From contig KV921179.1 in NCBI GenBank assembly GCA_002081555.1, positions 1-35,346 on the forward strand: a DNA stretch of 35,346 nt, written 5' to 3'. The position numbers and the translations under genes were made by a program. Source of the stretch: Protostelium mycophagum (taxonomy: Eukaryota; Evosea; Variosea; Protosteliida; Protosteliaceae). Of the stretch, positions 8,989 through 18,731 are shown in pieces. A model generated the notes under the pieces. That model saw only the letters and a list, made by a program, of their open reading frames with translations, was not told the DNA's origin and searched no databases. Each line of letters starts with the position of its first letter. The first letter of the stretch is position 1.

Positions 8989-10916
8989 ATGCAAGCACAA
9001 AGAGGACATGCCTACTCTGCTGTGAAAGAGCTGAAGGATTTGAATGATCTGTGGAAAACGACAGTTGATAATCTGAGCACGCAGCGATCACAATTACACA
9101 AGTACCAGCAGGAATACAAAGAGCTGGATGATATGCTCACAGAACTTCCCAACAAAACAAAACATTCCATCATGGTGTGTTATCTATCATCAATCACAGT
9201 TCGAACTTAAAATGTGAAGGTGCCCTTCTCACCTATCGCCTTCTTTCCAGGGCAAATGGTTCATACAAATGAATACATGGTCCTTTTGGGAGAGAATTAT
9301 TTCGTGAAGAGATCAGCTGGACAAACGAAGGGAATCATATCACGCAGAATATCATGTGAGTCACATCCACTATCATCTGATGATCGCGTGTACAACCAAG
9401 TATTAATCTCGTATTTAGACTTGGATGAGAAGATGAAGGACATGGACTCCCAAATCAATCAATTCAAATCACAAATCAAAGTCAACAGTAACCTCGATGA
9501 AGAGTTGAAAGAGGAGGAAGTCATGGAGATCCGTGAGGAAATTCCTGATGAAGAAGAGGTTTGTCACCTCAATGGTCATCAAAAACAATATAGACACTGC
9601 CATAAACCAGAAATTCACGTTTTGGCGAAGCTGCAATTCATGAGAAGAAATGTTCTCATTCTTTCAGGACGAAGAATCCAGGAAATTTCCTGGACTCGAA
9701 CACCTACAACTAAAAGATGAGGAGGAAGACGAAGATGATGATGAAGAAAGAGATAGAGATGACTACATGCAGAGACTATTGGAGCTGGTACGACGATTTT
9801 CTATCAATCAAAGAATTAAATTTGAAAAGAAATTTAAACTCGATATGTCAGATGAAAATTGAATTAAAGTAGGAAGAAGAGGAGGAGAGAGCAGCAGCAG
9901 AGGGTATAGAGGATAAAGAGACTTCAGAAGAGGTGAAGATGTTTGTGTGATTATTTGTGTGAATGTTGTTCACTACTGTTGAAATACATGACTTTCTTTT
10001 GATGAGAGTGGAGTTTCGTTTCACTATTGCAATAATATTCATTTTATTGCGGTAGTTACCGCGACTCAATTCGGTAACAAAAAATTCAAAGGCATAAAAT
10101 CCATTAGTAGTGGTGTCTCTGGTTGTGACGTCATCACAGGAAGAGGAGGAGGAAGATGATGTCAATGATGATGTCATTGAAGAGGAGGACATCATGGAAG
10201 AGGAGATCATTGAAGAAGAAGATGACAGTGTCGAGAATATAGAGAAGCTGGAGAGAGAGCAATCTCGAGTTGAGAGACCCGCCATCAGCCCGGCAGATCT
10301 TTACGATGTGAGTCTTGCATTTTGTCCTCGTGATCAAGTGTCGAGGATTTTTTTACATCATCAAGAGTCAGGATACACCTTTTATGCCGAGAGATTCTGG
10401 GCACTTTTTGCGGCACATTGTGATGCACCATTTCTTGTATTGTTACTGAAACTGTGTATGATGGAGCATCTAGGGTTTGAGCATTTATTGCCGGACCACG
10501 TTCAAGCATTTATCGAAATTCCCCTGAAATTTCGATGAATCTGACGTCTGATATCAGTACTATATGCGCACAAAACAGACGGCCCCACGAGCTCTGGAGA
10601 AAAACGCACAAGAACAGAAGATCTTCGAAAAAGACATAAAAATTCCAGAGAAGAAGCATGTCACTTTCAACTTGCAGCCTCAACAGTCCCAACCCTCCCC
10701 GCCACCATCTACAACCCAACCCAACAGAAACGTACAAGTTCTTCAGAACCAACCTTATGTGGAGACAGTTGTAGAGAGGTCGTCCCAACCACAGAGACAG
10801 ATGGTACGTTTGTCATCTTGTATGTCTGTATCTTCTAAACAATGCAGGAGGTCGAACCACCCAAAAAGGTGTCCAAATTCAAACAGATGATGGCCGAGAA
10901 AAGAGCAATACAATAG
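8989..10916 (+). CDS. URI1: URI, unconventional prefoldin RPB5 interactor
   Basis: URI is a prefoldin-alpha-like subunit of the R2TP/prefoldin-like complex that helps assemble RNA polymerases and PIKK kinases. Eight exons: 8989-9174, 9220-9355, 9419-9558, 9668-about 9788, 9873-9932, 10140-10307, 10558-10803 and 10848-10916. The prefoldin domain is a helix (ELKDLNDLWKTTVDNL), then the beta hairpin core VPFSPIAFFPGQMVHTNE and VLLGENYFVKRS, then a second helix (LDEKMKDMDSQINQFKS). A long Asp/Glu-rich segment follows across exons 3-6, as in animal URI. The tail has HVTFNLQPQ and ends PKKVSKFKQMMAEKRAIQ, like the family C-terminus. All splice phases fit. The start is the first ATG after the POP1 gap. 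An intron (9933-10139) carries a GCGGTAGTTACCGC palindrome. Confidence 0.92.
10049..10062. repeat. GCGGTAGTTACCGC palindrome in a URI intron
   Basis: A perfect 14-nt palindrome in the intron between URI exons 5 and 6. Related sequences are GTTACTGCGTTAGTAAC (756-772) and CGGTAGTAACCG in a CCDC93 intron (about 20708). Confidence 0.6.
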
Positions 10917-10937
10917 CTCCAAAAGAAACTGCTTTCC

Positions 10938-11100
10938 TTATTCTTCAAGTACTGTTGTGATCAATCAAGTTTATCTCTCAGAATGACTCACTTGCAACTG
11001 CGAATTCACGATGGTGATAGAACCGTTTCCAGTGTGAAGAGTCCTCTCACAACACATATCGTCGGATCTTCAACAAATACAGGCTTCCCAGCTTATTCTC
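10938..11100 (-). pseudogene. decayed copy of an ADP-ribosyltransferase-like gene exon
   Basis: Bases 10938-11066 match 17225-17357, part of the secreted gene at 16.9-18.5 kb, with only a few substitutions and two small deletions (2 bp in the intron; 6-7 bp in the exon). The copy carries the end of one exon, its donor site and the start of the following intron. Weaker similarity continues to about 11100. It lies just downstream of the URI stop. The frame is broken by the small deletion and no other exons of the gene are nearby, so this is a partial duplication. Confidence 0.82.
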
Positions 11101-11127
11101 CAGAGATGCAGGTTCAGAGACAGGTAT

Positions 11128-11145
11128 CCGACTCTGCGGAGTCGG
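11128..11145. repeat. 18-bp hairpin palindrome CCGACTCTGCGGAGTCGG
   Basis: A 7-bp stem with a TGCG loop, placed where the decayed exon copy ends. It shares the CCGAC/GTCGG arms with the palindrome at 4386-4405. Confidence 0.8.
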
Positions 11146-11389
11146 AGACAGCTGACCCTTCGTGACGTGGGCCAATTTGTGTTTTGTTCTGTATTTAGAC
11201 AGTGATTTCATGCGAAATGGTGATTTTCGACGAGTTTTCCAACGGTAACGAAAAAATGTAGACAGCAGAAATCCTCGGCTCGGACGCAGCACATCCACCC
11301 CGCATTTCGGACAGCAAGGGCACGCCGGAGGCACTCTACACGCTAATTGTAACACGAGATCAACAGTCAAGACAGATACGAACAACAAA

Positions 11390-14060
11390 ATGACATCCAA
11401 CTCTGAAAACAGCGACCTCTTAAGGGGAAGAGATGTAAGTGGGATGACTGTCACTGCTTTTTACTCTCGATCATAACAGGACTGATGTATATAGTATGGT
11501 AACGGATCTGAGGAGGCGGAATTCAACGTAGTATTACACGATATAAGAGCGAACGACCTAGTCTCAAGAAACAGGTCAGTAGTCTTCTCCAACACAAAAA
11601 ATGATGACCGCGGCTAGATTCCGTGACAAATTGAAGTTGGTCATCGAACTTGATGGTGCTAAGGACAAGTCTAAGAAGCAGGTTATTTCCGGTGCTGGAG
11701 AGGTCAAATGGAAGGGTATGTATCCGTCCTAATCCTCGCGGGAGATATTCTCGGGGTGACGTCAGTTCGCAGGACCCTACAAGTTTGACTATAAAATATG
11801 GTCTTACAAGCACTTGGGAGACAAGCAGATTCTCATTAAACTCCACAAATCAAAGACGGATGAAGTCGGAAGAGTCTCTGTCGATCTTTGGACTGCAGCC
11901 ACTGGCCCCAAAGAACACAATCTTCCCATCATCGACGTTCGTTCTCTTTCTTTTTCAGGAGGACTGATCTATGATAGTTGGAAGGCAAGTCCATCGGCCG
12001 TCTTCATTTCACTTTAGACTTTGAAGAAGTGAGTAACGTGGCCGTACTTTTCAAAGAGATCAAATTAAGAAATCTCAAACCACCCTCTTCCACCAACGAA
12101 TGCCACCCCGTGAGTCTGATCTCATGTTTTTCTACATCGATACACCATTATGATTGATGATTAATCATCCACAGTACCTCAAATACGCTTACAGCAAGAA
12201 CTGGCCCGTGTTGGACGACGGAAAGAAATATGCAGTCTATTCCACTGTACAATATAACAACAGAAACCCCGAATGGTACGACTTGCCCGAGGTCCGCTTC
12301 AAGGCTCCCCTCAGAGTGAGTTCCCGCCAAATTCCCAGAAAATTCGCTCAACTATACAGGAAATTTTGTCAGAGTCGATCGTGCTGCACGTGACCCACAG
12401 TGGAAGTGTTTTAAACACCACCCTCGGCCGTTGTAACGTGAGTCACCTTTTTTTCTCCGAAAATTCATGGAGCTCCAGTTACTTTTCCGTACCCTCGTGG
12501 ACAACGGAAAGACCTTCAAAGAGACTGACCTCATCTCATTCAAAGGCCCTCTCAAAATCGACAATGCTGAGATCCAAGGTGTCCTCGTCTTCAGATTCCT
12601 CCCCAGGGTATGTACATGACCCCCACCATGTCAAATGACGAGTTGTAGACTGCACAAATGAAGAACGCCAGTGCGATCAAGAAGGCACTTCACACGGAGA
12701 GCGGTATACACGATGCCGTAAGTGATGACCATCTACATTTATCTCACATCTAAATATAAATTTTATGTCATTCTAAAAATAGATCTGATCGATTCAAGTT
12801 GCCTCTCCTTCCTCACTTGCCCTTACCCAACAAGACACTCATTCGCTCCACCGAATCTGCAGTGGACCTTTCACAGGCAGGAGGTGAGTATCTATAAATA
12901 GATTTCAAAGGGAATGACGTATACAGGTGACTCTCCTTCACTCCAAAAGAGGAGAGCTGCCGCTTTCGGCCCCAAGGCTGTTTTCAAGGATAGTAGAGGA
13001 GGACCCAGAAGCCCTGCTCAAGTGCTTCACTCCCCTGAGCTCGGAAAGGCCATGCCCAAGGTAACATAACTGAAGGGATGACGTGGTGATGACGTCATAC
13101 AGGCTAAAGAGCTGGAGGACAAGGGTGTCAAGGAGAAACCCTCCAAATTTGTTGATGACCTCATCAGCTTGGACACACCCCCTTTACAACGCGCTAACGC
13201 TCGTACCGCCTTCCCCGCCGCTCTTTTGGGTAACGGTCAGGTACCTAAAATTTCGAATTTCCCGCCAAAATCTCACAACAATAGGAGCAAGACCCCTTCC
13301 AGGCATCAGCCATCCCCGCAGGCAGCTTCAACCCACCACCAGCTCTGCTTGGCTCTGGCTCAGACGTAAGTTACCATGACGTCATGCATGACGATGACAT
13401 CATCCAGCCCACCCGCGTCACCCCAGCCGCTGCCCCCGTCCCCACCCAAGCTCCCGCTGCTCAGGTCAACCCCTTCTTGACAGGAAACAACCACGCTGCC
13501 GCCACTTTCAACCCCTTTGAAGGACAGGCTGCCCCTGTCCACATGGTACAACCTGTAGCTCCAGTACATGCTGCACCTGTCCATATGGTACAACCTGTAG
13601 CTCCAGTACATGCTGCTCCCCTACCCGTGGGTCACGTTGACTATTACGTAAAATTCCTCGATTTTCCCTCGATTTTTCCTCGACTTTTCCTTGACTTTTC
13701 GTCAAGTTATTCGTCTCTGGATGCAGAAGCTGAATTTTACAGGGAAATTTCCCGAATTATCAACAAGGAAATAGCTTTAACGCCCATGCGGCAGGTGGTA
13801 ATTTTGGACCCACCGGATCTTTCGGCGGACAGCCATACGGATCCTTCCCTGCAGCAGGTTAGTTTCAAAATTTGAAAAATACATCTGGCGGGAAAATGAC
13901 AGGAACAGGAGTCTTATCCCCCGAACAAATTCAACGCCAACAACAGATGCTACAACAGCAGCAAGCTATGTTGCAACAACAAATGCAAGCTCTTTCCATT
14001 CAGCAACAAGCCATGCAGAAGCAGAACCAACCTCAAAACCCCTTTGGAAACCCCTTCTGA
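11390..14060 (+). CDS. tandem C2-domain protein with C-terminal NPF motifs
   Basis: Starting MTSNSENSDLL at 11390, the first exons (11390-11434, 11495-11574, 11618-11715) join in phase to a C2-like fold: FNVVLHDIRANDLV, LKLVIELDGAKD, then PYKFDYKIWSYKHLGDKQIL and VGRVSVDLWTA. A second C2-like unit lies at about 12174-12608 (KYAVYSTVQYNNRNPEWYD, EILSESIVLHVTHSG, IQGVLVFRFLPR). The tail is disordered: FVDDLISLDTPPL, a DPF, a tandem APVHMVQPVAPVHA repeat, and NPF four times, the last at the C-terminus (NPFGNPF). A Gln-rich stretch precedes it. NPF binds EH domains and C2 units bind membranes, so an endocytic adaptor role is inferred. Calcium-binding Asp sets are not obvious. One join near 11970-12015 is uncertain. 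The stop is TGA at 14058, followed by AATAAA. Confidence 0.78.
13656..13701. repeat. four diverged copies of an 11-bp unit in an intron
   Basis: CCTCGATTTTC, CCTCGATTTTT, CCTCGACTTTT and CCTTGACTTTT follow one another in the intron after exon end 13627 of the C2-NPF gene. It is a short degenerate minisatellite with no obvious function. Confidence 0.6.
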
Positions 14061-14084
14061 AAACAGCGTGAATAAAATACGATA

Positions 14085-14343
14085 TTAAATCTCGGTCAAA
14101 CTCTTCGTGTTGGCCTTGATGTTGTGTCTCGCCCTGAAAATATCGGCGTTGGACACAAGAAATTGCGTCTCCTTCACTCATTTTCGCATATGAAAAGAGA
14201 GACTTTCAAACACAGTTGAGACATTTCTGACAAAGACATCATCACGATCAATCAAGTGAACCTCCCTCAACAAGGGGCCTGAAGAACTCGGCTTGGAATC
14301 TTCGTCACCTCCACAAAAATGGGTCTGGAATAGCGGCGACCTC
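14085..14343 (-). CDS. 3' exon of an unrecognised gene with an in-frame TGA
   Basis: After an acceptor-like AG at about 14344 the frame reads SPLFQTHFCGGDEDSKPSSS, then LIDRDDVFVRNVSTVFESLS. A TGA follows at 14178-14180, and the same frame continues as VKETQFLVSNADIFRARHNI to a TAA at 14085-14087. Both halves look coding (amphipathic helix periodicity, few rare residues). Either the protein ends at the TGA, a very short intron removes it, or the TGA is recoded; nothing seen decides. The stop lies 25 bp from the convergent stop of the C2-NPF gene. 5' exons were not placed. Confidence 0.42.
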
Positions 14344-14946
14344 CTTTATTCCGCGAAGTATCACCTATCACTTGAAATCTAACAAAATAGTAACAATGAC
14401 GATCTACAACAAGTAAAGAATATTACGCGTGTAACTCTTTTCGAAGACAATCAGAAACGCAGAAAAATAACTTTAATACAAAACATCTATCAAGCGTCTT
14501 TCAAGCATGAAGGAAGGAAATGCGCTGCAAAAAGTCAACAAAAGAACTGATTTCGATTTGTGAAAGCAAAGCAGATTTTTTTCGTTTTTTTTGGATTTTC
14601 GTGGATTTTTTGAGTTTCGAAAAAGCCGGGAATATTGAATAATGTTCATACCGTGAAATAGTATTGGAAGACCCAAGCTGTCACGCTCAACAATGAAACA
14701 ACCTGTACCTGGAAATTTCAGCGAATTTTCAGTAGAAGATAAATACCATCTATGTACATCTCGTACTCATTTGTTTCAGGGTTGAAGACTCTATATGTAT
14801 GTGATTCTCTCTTTTCATTAAATAAATGCAGCTGCTTGTATTCAATTTGATGTGGCCATGAAAATTTTCTGATGTTGCATATTGAGGTAATCATACCTTG
14901 AGGTTCAAAGTAATTTTTTTTGTTCCATGGAGGAAAAATTGTTCTC
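14344..14946. other. 600 bp without a placed exon
   Basis: AT-rich sequence between the unrecognised 3' exon and the Zn2Cys6-PAS gene. It must hold the upstream exons or promoter of the 14085-14343 gene and the 3' untranslated part of the regulator, but I see no frame convincing enough to annotate. Confidence 0.4.
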
Positions 14947-16240
14947 TCATATGCTAAGAATACTCAGAATTACCAGGATATTATATAAAATGATTCGCGG
15001 CAAAGCCGACGCACTTTTGTACAGTTGTATTGACTTGAGTACCACTTCAGCACCGTCAGGAAATAACCACATCTGCACCATTAGGTTCTTCTCTGGAGTT
15101 GGAATACAAGGCACTGTTTCCCGGAATCCGGTCAATTCCCGGAAAGCATCATTTACGTAAAATATGACGTCATGAAGGGTCGTGATCAAACATGGTGTGC
15201 TGGAGGCGGATGCAGTTTCGATCAGTGTCTGACACGTGTCAGATTGACATGTACATCCAAAATACCTGAAGCCGTGTCATGAAATTTCGCCTGAACAGCT
15301 CTATTTTCTCCGAGTCGAGACGGCCATATGTGGACGCCCTCCTCTGTACCATATGATGTACACTGCCGGGGATATTCTCCTGAGTCTGCTCTCCTTCAAG
15401 TCTGAAACTGAAGACTTTTCAATGAAATTTCGATATTCCGAAGAAACCGTACAGATGATGGTTCGTGCTTCTGGGTCTGTATGTGCCCTGGAAATAACTC
15501 ATCTCTGCTTGTTCATGCGCTGAGTACGGGTCACTGTGGTCCCCTAATTGAATTCATTTGAAGTAAACGATAAAATTGTGGTGTAGAAAAACTCACATCT
15601 GTAGTGGGGCGTGATTGAAAAATATTGTGGCATTATCGTGTTAAACTGTTGCAGCTCTGCTGACAACATGTCCATGTATTTTTGGCTGTACTCATTCAGT
15701 CCAAGTGTTCAACTCTCAGAATATTGAAATTTCACAGACATTTCGGAGAGACTCTCTGTTCTCAAGATGAGTGCAGTTGTTGTGGGAGTTCGTCCGGATG
15801 ATGTCTATATCAGCAGTCAATTTAATAAACGGTCTCATCATCTACCTGATCTGTTTTTAACCTCTTTTGTTGTGTCGCATCGGTCGTTGTTTCCCGTATC
15901 TGCTCCAGGTAATTTGTATCATGATACAAATCTTCAATCTGATCTGGATTAATCTCTCACCTTCATTGTGTCTACCACCTTCGTCATGGCTCCCACACGT
16001 TCGTTCTTTTTTGATTTCCTTCCTCTCTTCTTGGGTATTTCATCTTCACATACTACGTTGCGGCTGATACATCGGGAGCAAGGCCTGACTATAAAGAAAA
16101 TCAACAGAAGGTGATCGAGATGAGTTGCTCCTAAATCGAAGAATAGAACCCGGCTCACCCGCGTCACAAGAGAGATGCGACTTCCTGCAGTTCATACATG
16201 CTCGAGGAAGTCGATGTTTCAGAGGGCTCTCCCAGTCCAT
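14947..16240 (-). CDS. Zn2Cys6 transcription factor with PAS domain
   Basis: Exons 1 and 2 (16159-16240; 15961-16088) encode a binuclear zinc cluster: RACMNCRKSHLSC, then RPCSRCISRNVVC, giving C-x2-C-x6-C-x5-C-x2-C-x6-C. A basic linker KKRGRKSKK follows. Downstream pieces include QKYMDMLSAELQQFNTIMPQ, SDPYSAHEQAEMSYF and GRLDSEKIELFRRNF. The last exon (from about 15205) reads HDVIFYVNDAFRELTGF, a PAS signature. In fungi, Zn2Cys6 plus PAS is the architecture of ERT1/AcuK-type regulators of gluconeogenesis; the target here is unknown. The start at 16240 is the first ATG before the cluster. The stop at 14947 is provisional: a GTACTC donor-like site and a GCGGCAAAGCCG palindrome at about 15000 suggest that the last stretch is intronic. 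Confidence 0.78.
14998..15008. repeat. CGGCAAAGCCG palindrome
   Basis: A short GC palindrome near the 3' side of the Zn2Cys6-PAS gene, next to a GACG that makes it resemble the CCGACGCTGCAAAGCGTCGG element at 4386. Confidence 0.5.
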
Positions 16241-16523
16241 TTGTTGTCAATTCTGGCGAACTGAGTCTGATGAGCAGTCAACCCAGTCAACCCCGTCAGA
16301 CATCTGTTTCTGGCAGGACGGAGAATTCAGAATTAGAAAAATCGGTTAAGGATTCTCCGGAGGATGGATTATAGTAAATCATTTCCGCACCATCTTTTCC
16401 TCGGGTGTGACTGGGTGAGCACCGCAGTCGGCTGGCGTCATTCAAGAGGATGGAGGGCAATCACATTCTTGGTGTTGATGTTGTTGGTGATTCAGTGCCA
16501 TGATTTTTCCCTTTGAAAACCCA

Positions 16524-16749
16524 CCGTATTCAAGTCCGATTTTTTCGAAAAAGGGCGATTTGCGTCCCTTTTCGAGAATTCAGTCCGATTCCCGAGATTC
16601 GCACAGAAAAAGCGAGAAAAAGGGAACAAATCGCCCTTTTCCGAAAATTGTGGCACGTTAAGAATTTGGCGTTAAGAACCGTGTCTGATGGAAATCGACG
16701 AGAAAGGGAGAAAATCGCCCCTTTTGGAGAAAATCGGACTTGAATACGG
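16524..16749. mobile_element. 226-bp palindromic MITE-like element
   Basis: The left end CCGTATTCAAGTCCGATTTT is repeated inverted at the right end, AAATCGGACTTGAATACGG. The inverted match extends inward through AAGGGCGATT/AATCGCCC. A second nested inverted repeat lies inside (CGAAAAAGGGCGATTTG near 16550 against CAAATCGCCCTTTTCCG near 16630). No coding capacity and no clear target duplication. It lies about 70 bp from the assembly gap. Confidence 0.72.
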
Positions 16750-16820
16750 GACAGCTTTTTTTTTCAACACAAAACATGTGGATTCGCTTTTTTTCACTTT
16801 TTTTCACTTCTTTCTGCTTT

Positions 16821-16920
16821 NNNNNNNNNNNNNNNNNNNNNNNNNNNNNNNNNNNNNNNNNNNNNNNNNNNNNNNNNNNNNNNNNNNNNNNNNNNNNNNN
16901 NNNNNNNNNNNNNNNNNNNN
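16821..16920. other. assembly gap of 100 N
   Basis: Exactly 100 unknown bases, probably an arbitrary-length scaffold gap. It is preceded by T-rich repeats (CTTTTTTTCAC repeated) and the palindromic element, which could explain why assembly failed. It hides whatever lies 3' of the ADP-ribosyltransferase-like gene. Confidence 0.98.
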
Positions 16921-18516
16921 TCACTTCAAGGGAATGGAATCAGTCAGAGGCGAGACGTACATGACCTGTTTACAGAGGTCATCCCGCCGTTCATATAGTC
17001 CATAAAAGCTGAGAAGCACACTCTCCGTCAACTCTTTGTTAAGAGCCCTATTGATTTTTTGCCTCAGAGCTGTGTCACTCTTCAGTTGAGCGGAAGAGAC
17101 AGACTTGATGAGCGCATCAGTCTTTTTAGCAAGTGTCACGTTGTAGTGAAACACGTCTGGAAACCAGAGCTGTATGGACAACCTGTCATTCTTTGTCGAC
17201 AAGACTTGGACATGTACGTAAGGGTTATTCTTCAAGTACTGTTGTGATCAGTCAAGTTTATCTCAGAATGACTCACTTGCAACTGCGAATTCACGATGGT
17301 GATAGAACCGTTTCCAGTGTGAAGAGTCCTCTCACCACTTCTCCACATATCGTCGGAGTTGCCAAACATAAAGCTGTACACCTGAGGAAGTGCCTTGTCG
17401 ACGAGCCCTTTTGCCCATTCTTCGGCGGTTGCAAGGGGGGTGTTTTGGTACCCCCATCTATGAAGGCCAAAACCGAGTTGTTTCTTTTGCTTGATCAAAT
17501 CGAACACTGAGTCTCTCATATTTTGATATCTCTTTGCGTATTGTCTGTCAACATTGCGCCAGAGATCTTCCTTTAATCCTAATCTACAATTGAACTCTAC
17601 ACTGTATGAAGTCAGATCGCTTCAGAACCTGCCAAATAGAACTCACGGGCCCAGTAAGCGCAAGAGCGTCATCATCTCTCTGACGTCCTCTATAGTACTC
17701 TTCTGATCTGCAAAGAACGGATCGTCGTATATCGGTTTCAAAGCATCCAGTCCTTTGTCTTCGGAATGTTGACCTGCGTTGATGAGATCGTCGTGGTTTG
17801 ATGATTTTAATTTACGCAAGTAATAATTGCGGGTGAACAGAACATTGTTGGGTGGAGCAGCACCATGAGCAGGAGACACATCTTGCAACAGTTTGGCATT
17901 ATGAGTGACCTTCCATGAATCATATAGTCCATATGAGTCCAAGAAGGGTACCGCCTTGCCCAATGCAACCTTCTCTCCGAGAGAGATCTGATGATTATAA
18001 CCATTTGGAGGGTTCAAAACTTGGATAAGATTCCTCATGGCTTCTTTGTCTCGGCTTTCGAGAAGTAGAGTGCCTGGTGATGTCATCAGATTTAAAGTCG
18101 GCATGTGATTTAATGATGAAAACAGAATACAACACTCACCCGCAGGTATGCGCACCATCGTTGGAAAAGTACCATAACTTTTGGAGTCGTATTTATCAAG
18201 GCTGATGTAGAAGCCACCACCTCCTTGTGCTTGAGGGCCGCTCCCCGAATTCAAGCTGTTTCCGTTCATTAGTCATCATCTTTCTGATTTAAACTCACTA
18301 ATCAACTTCTCCTTGATCGATCCGCTGTTGTTTGGCATAACGAAAGCCATTTGGAACATCACCCCAATGATACAAGTAGAGATCGCTTGTCGTTTTGTTC
18401 AGTTGAGACGAGAACTTATCCACTTGTGTCTGACTGATCCACCAAGACGGGTTAATTTCCCAGTACTGCTCAGCACACGCCACGCCAAACAAGAGAAGGA
18501 AGAACCGCCACCACAT
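16921..18516 (-). CDS. secreted protein with ADP-ribosyltransferase-like motifs
   Basis: Residues 1-15 (MWWRFFLLLFGVACA) form a signal peptide. Exon 1 then has LYLYHWGDVPNGFRYAK, and exon 2 (about 18137-18264) has GGGFYISLDKYDSKSYG and MVRIPAG. This order, a strand with Y-H-W, then G-x-G-x-Y-x-S near S-K-S-Y-G, then a hydrophobic strand ending in PAG, resembles the H-Y-E class of ADP-ribosyltransferases and PARPs. The assignment rests on motif style alone. Exon 3 (about 17646-18072) is long and helical. Later exons include LHRWGYQNTPLATAEEWAKG and VYSFMFGNSDDMWRSG. The last exon ends PLTDSIPLK at a TGA touching the N gap (16921-16923). GTGA there could equally be a donor, so the 3' end may be missing. 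Part of one exon is duplicated at 10938-11066. Confidence 0.6.
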
Positions 18517-18552
18517 GCTGTTGTCTGTTGGCGAGCGGCGTTTTGAATTTGC

Positions 18553-18628
18553 TTGGTTTTGGATGTGTGCGTGGGGATGAACTTGACATTTGGACTATTG
18601 ACATCCCCACGCACACACCCAAAACCAA
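18553..18628. repeat. 27-bp inverted repeat (hairpin) upstream of the secreted gene
   Basis: Arms 18553-18579 and 18602-18628 are complementary over 27 bp with one mismatch (TTGGTTTTGGATGTGTGCGT and on to GGGGATG). The spacer is 22 bp. It begins 37 bp before the signal-peptide ATG, so it could lie in the promoter or 5' UTR of that gene. Confidence 0.88.
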
Positions 18629-18731
18629 CGACAACAAAAATACAACAGCCTTCCTGTGTCAACCGAAGAAAAATGGTAGGTACAATGAAAGAAAGTTGAG
18701 CTTCTGGATATTTTATTCGTGATTGTGGAAA

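Noticed and set aside
9848-10285. Ser-rich minus-strand frame
   Set aside because: It is the complement of the Asp/Glu-rich coding repeat of URI (GAAGAGGAG read backwards gives Ser runs).
11047-11454. 135-codon minus-strand frame starting MTVIPLTSLPLKRSLFS
   Set aside because: It is antisense to the first exon of the C2-NPF gene and overlaps the decayed exon copy. No family features.
16196-16378. plus-strand frame MLEEVDVSEGSPSPFVVNSG with a Ser/Gln-rich tail
   Set aside because: It overlaps the zinc-cluster exon in antisense and has no splice or family support, although its composition looks coding-like.
16921-18516. first impression of a phospholipase B-like protein
   Set aside because: Only the signal peptide and general secreted look fit. 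The GGGFYISLDKYDSKSYG region fits ADP-ribosyltransferase motifs better.
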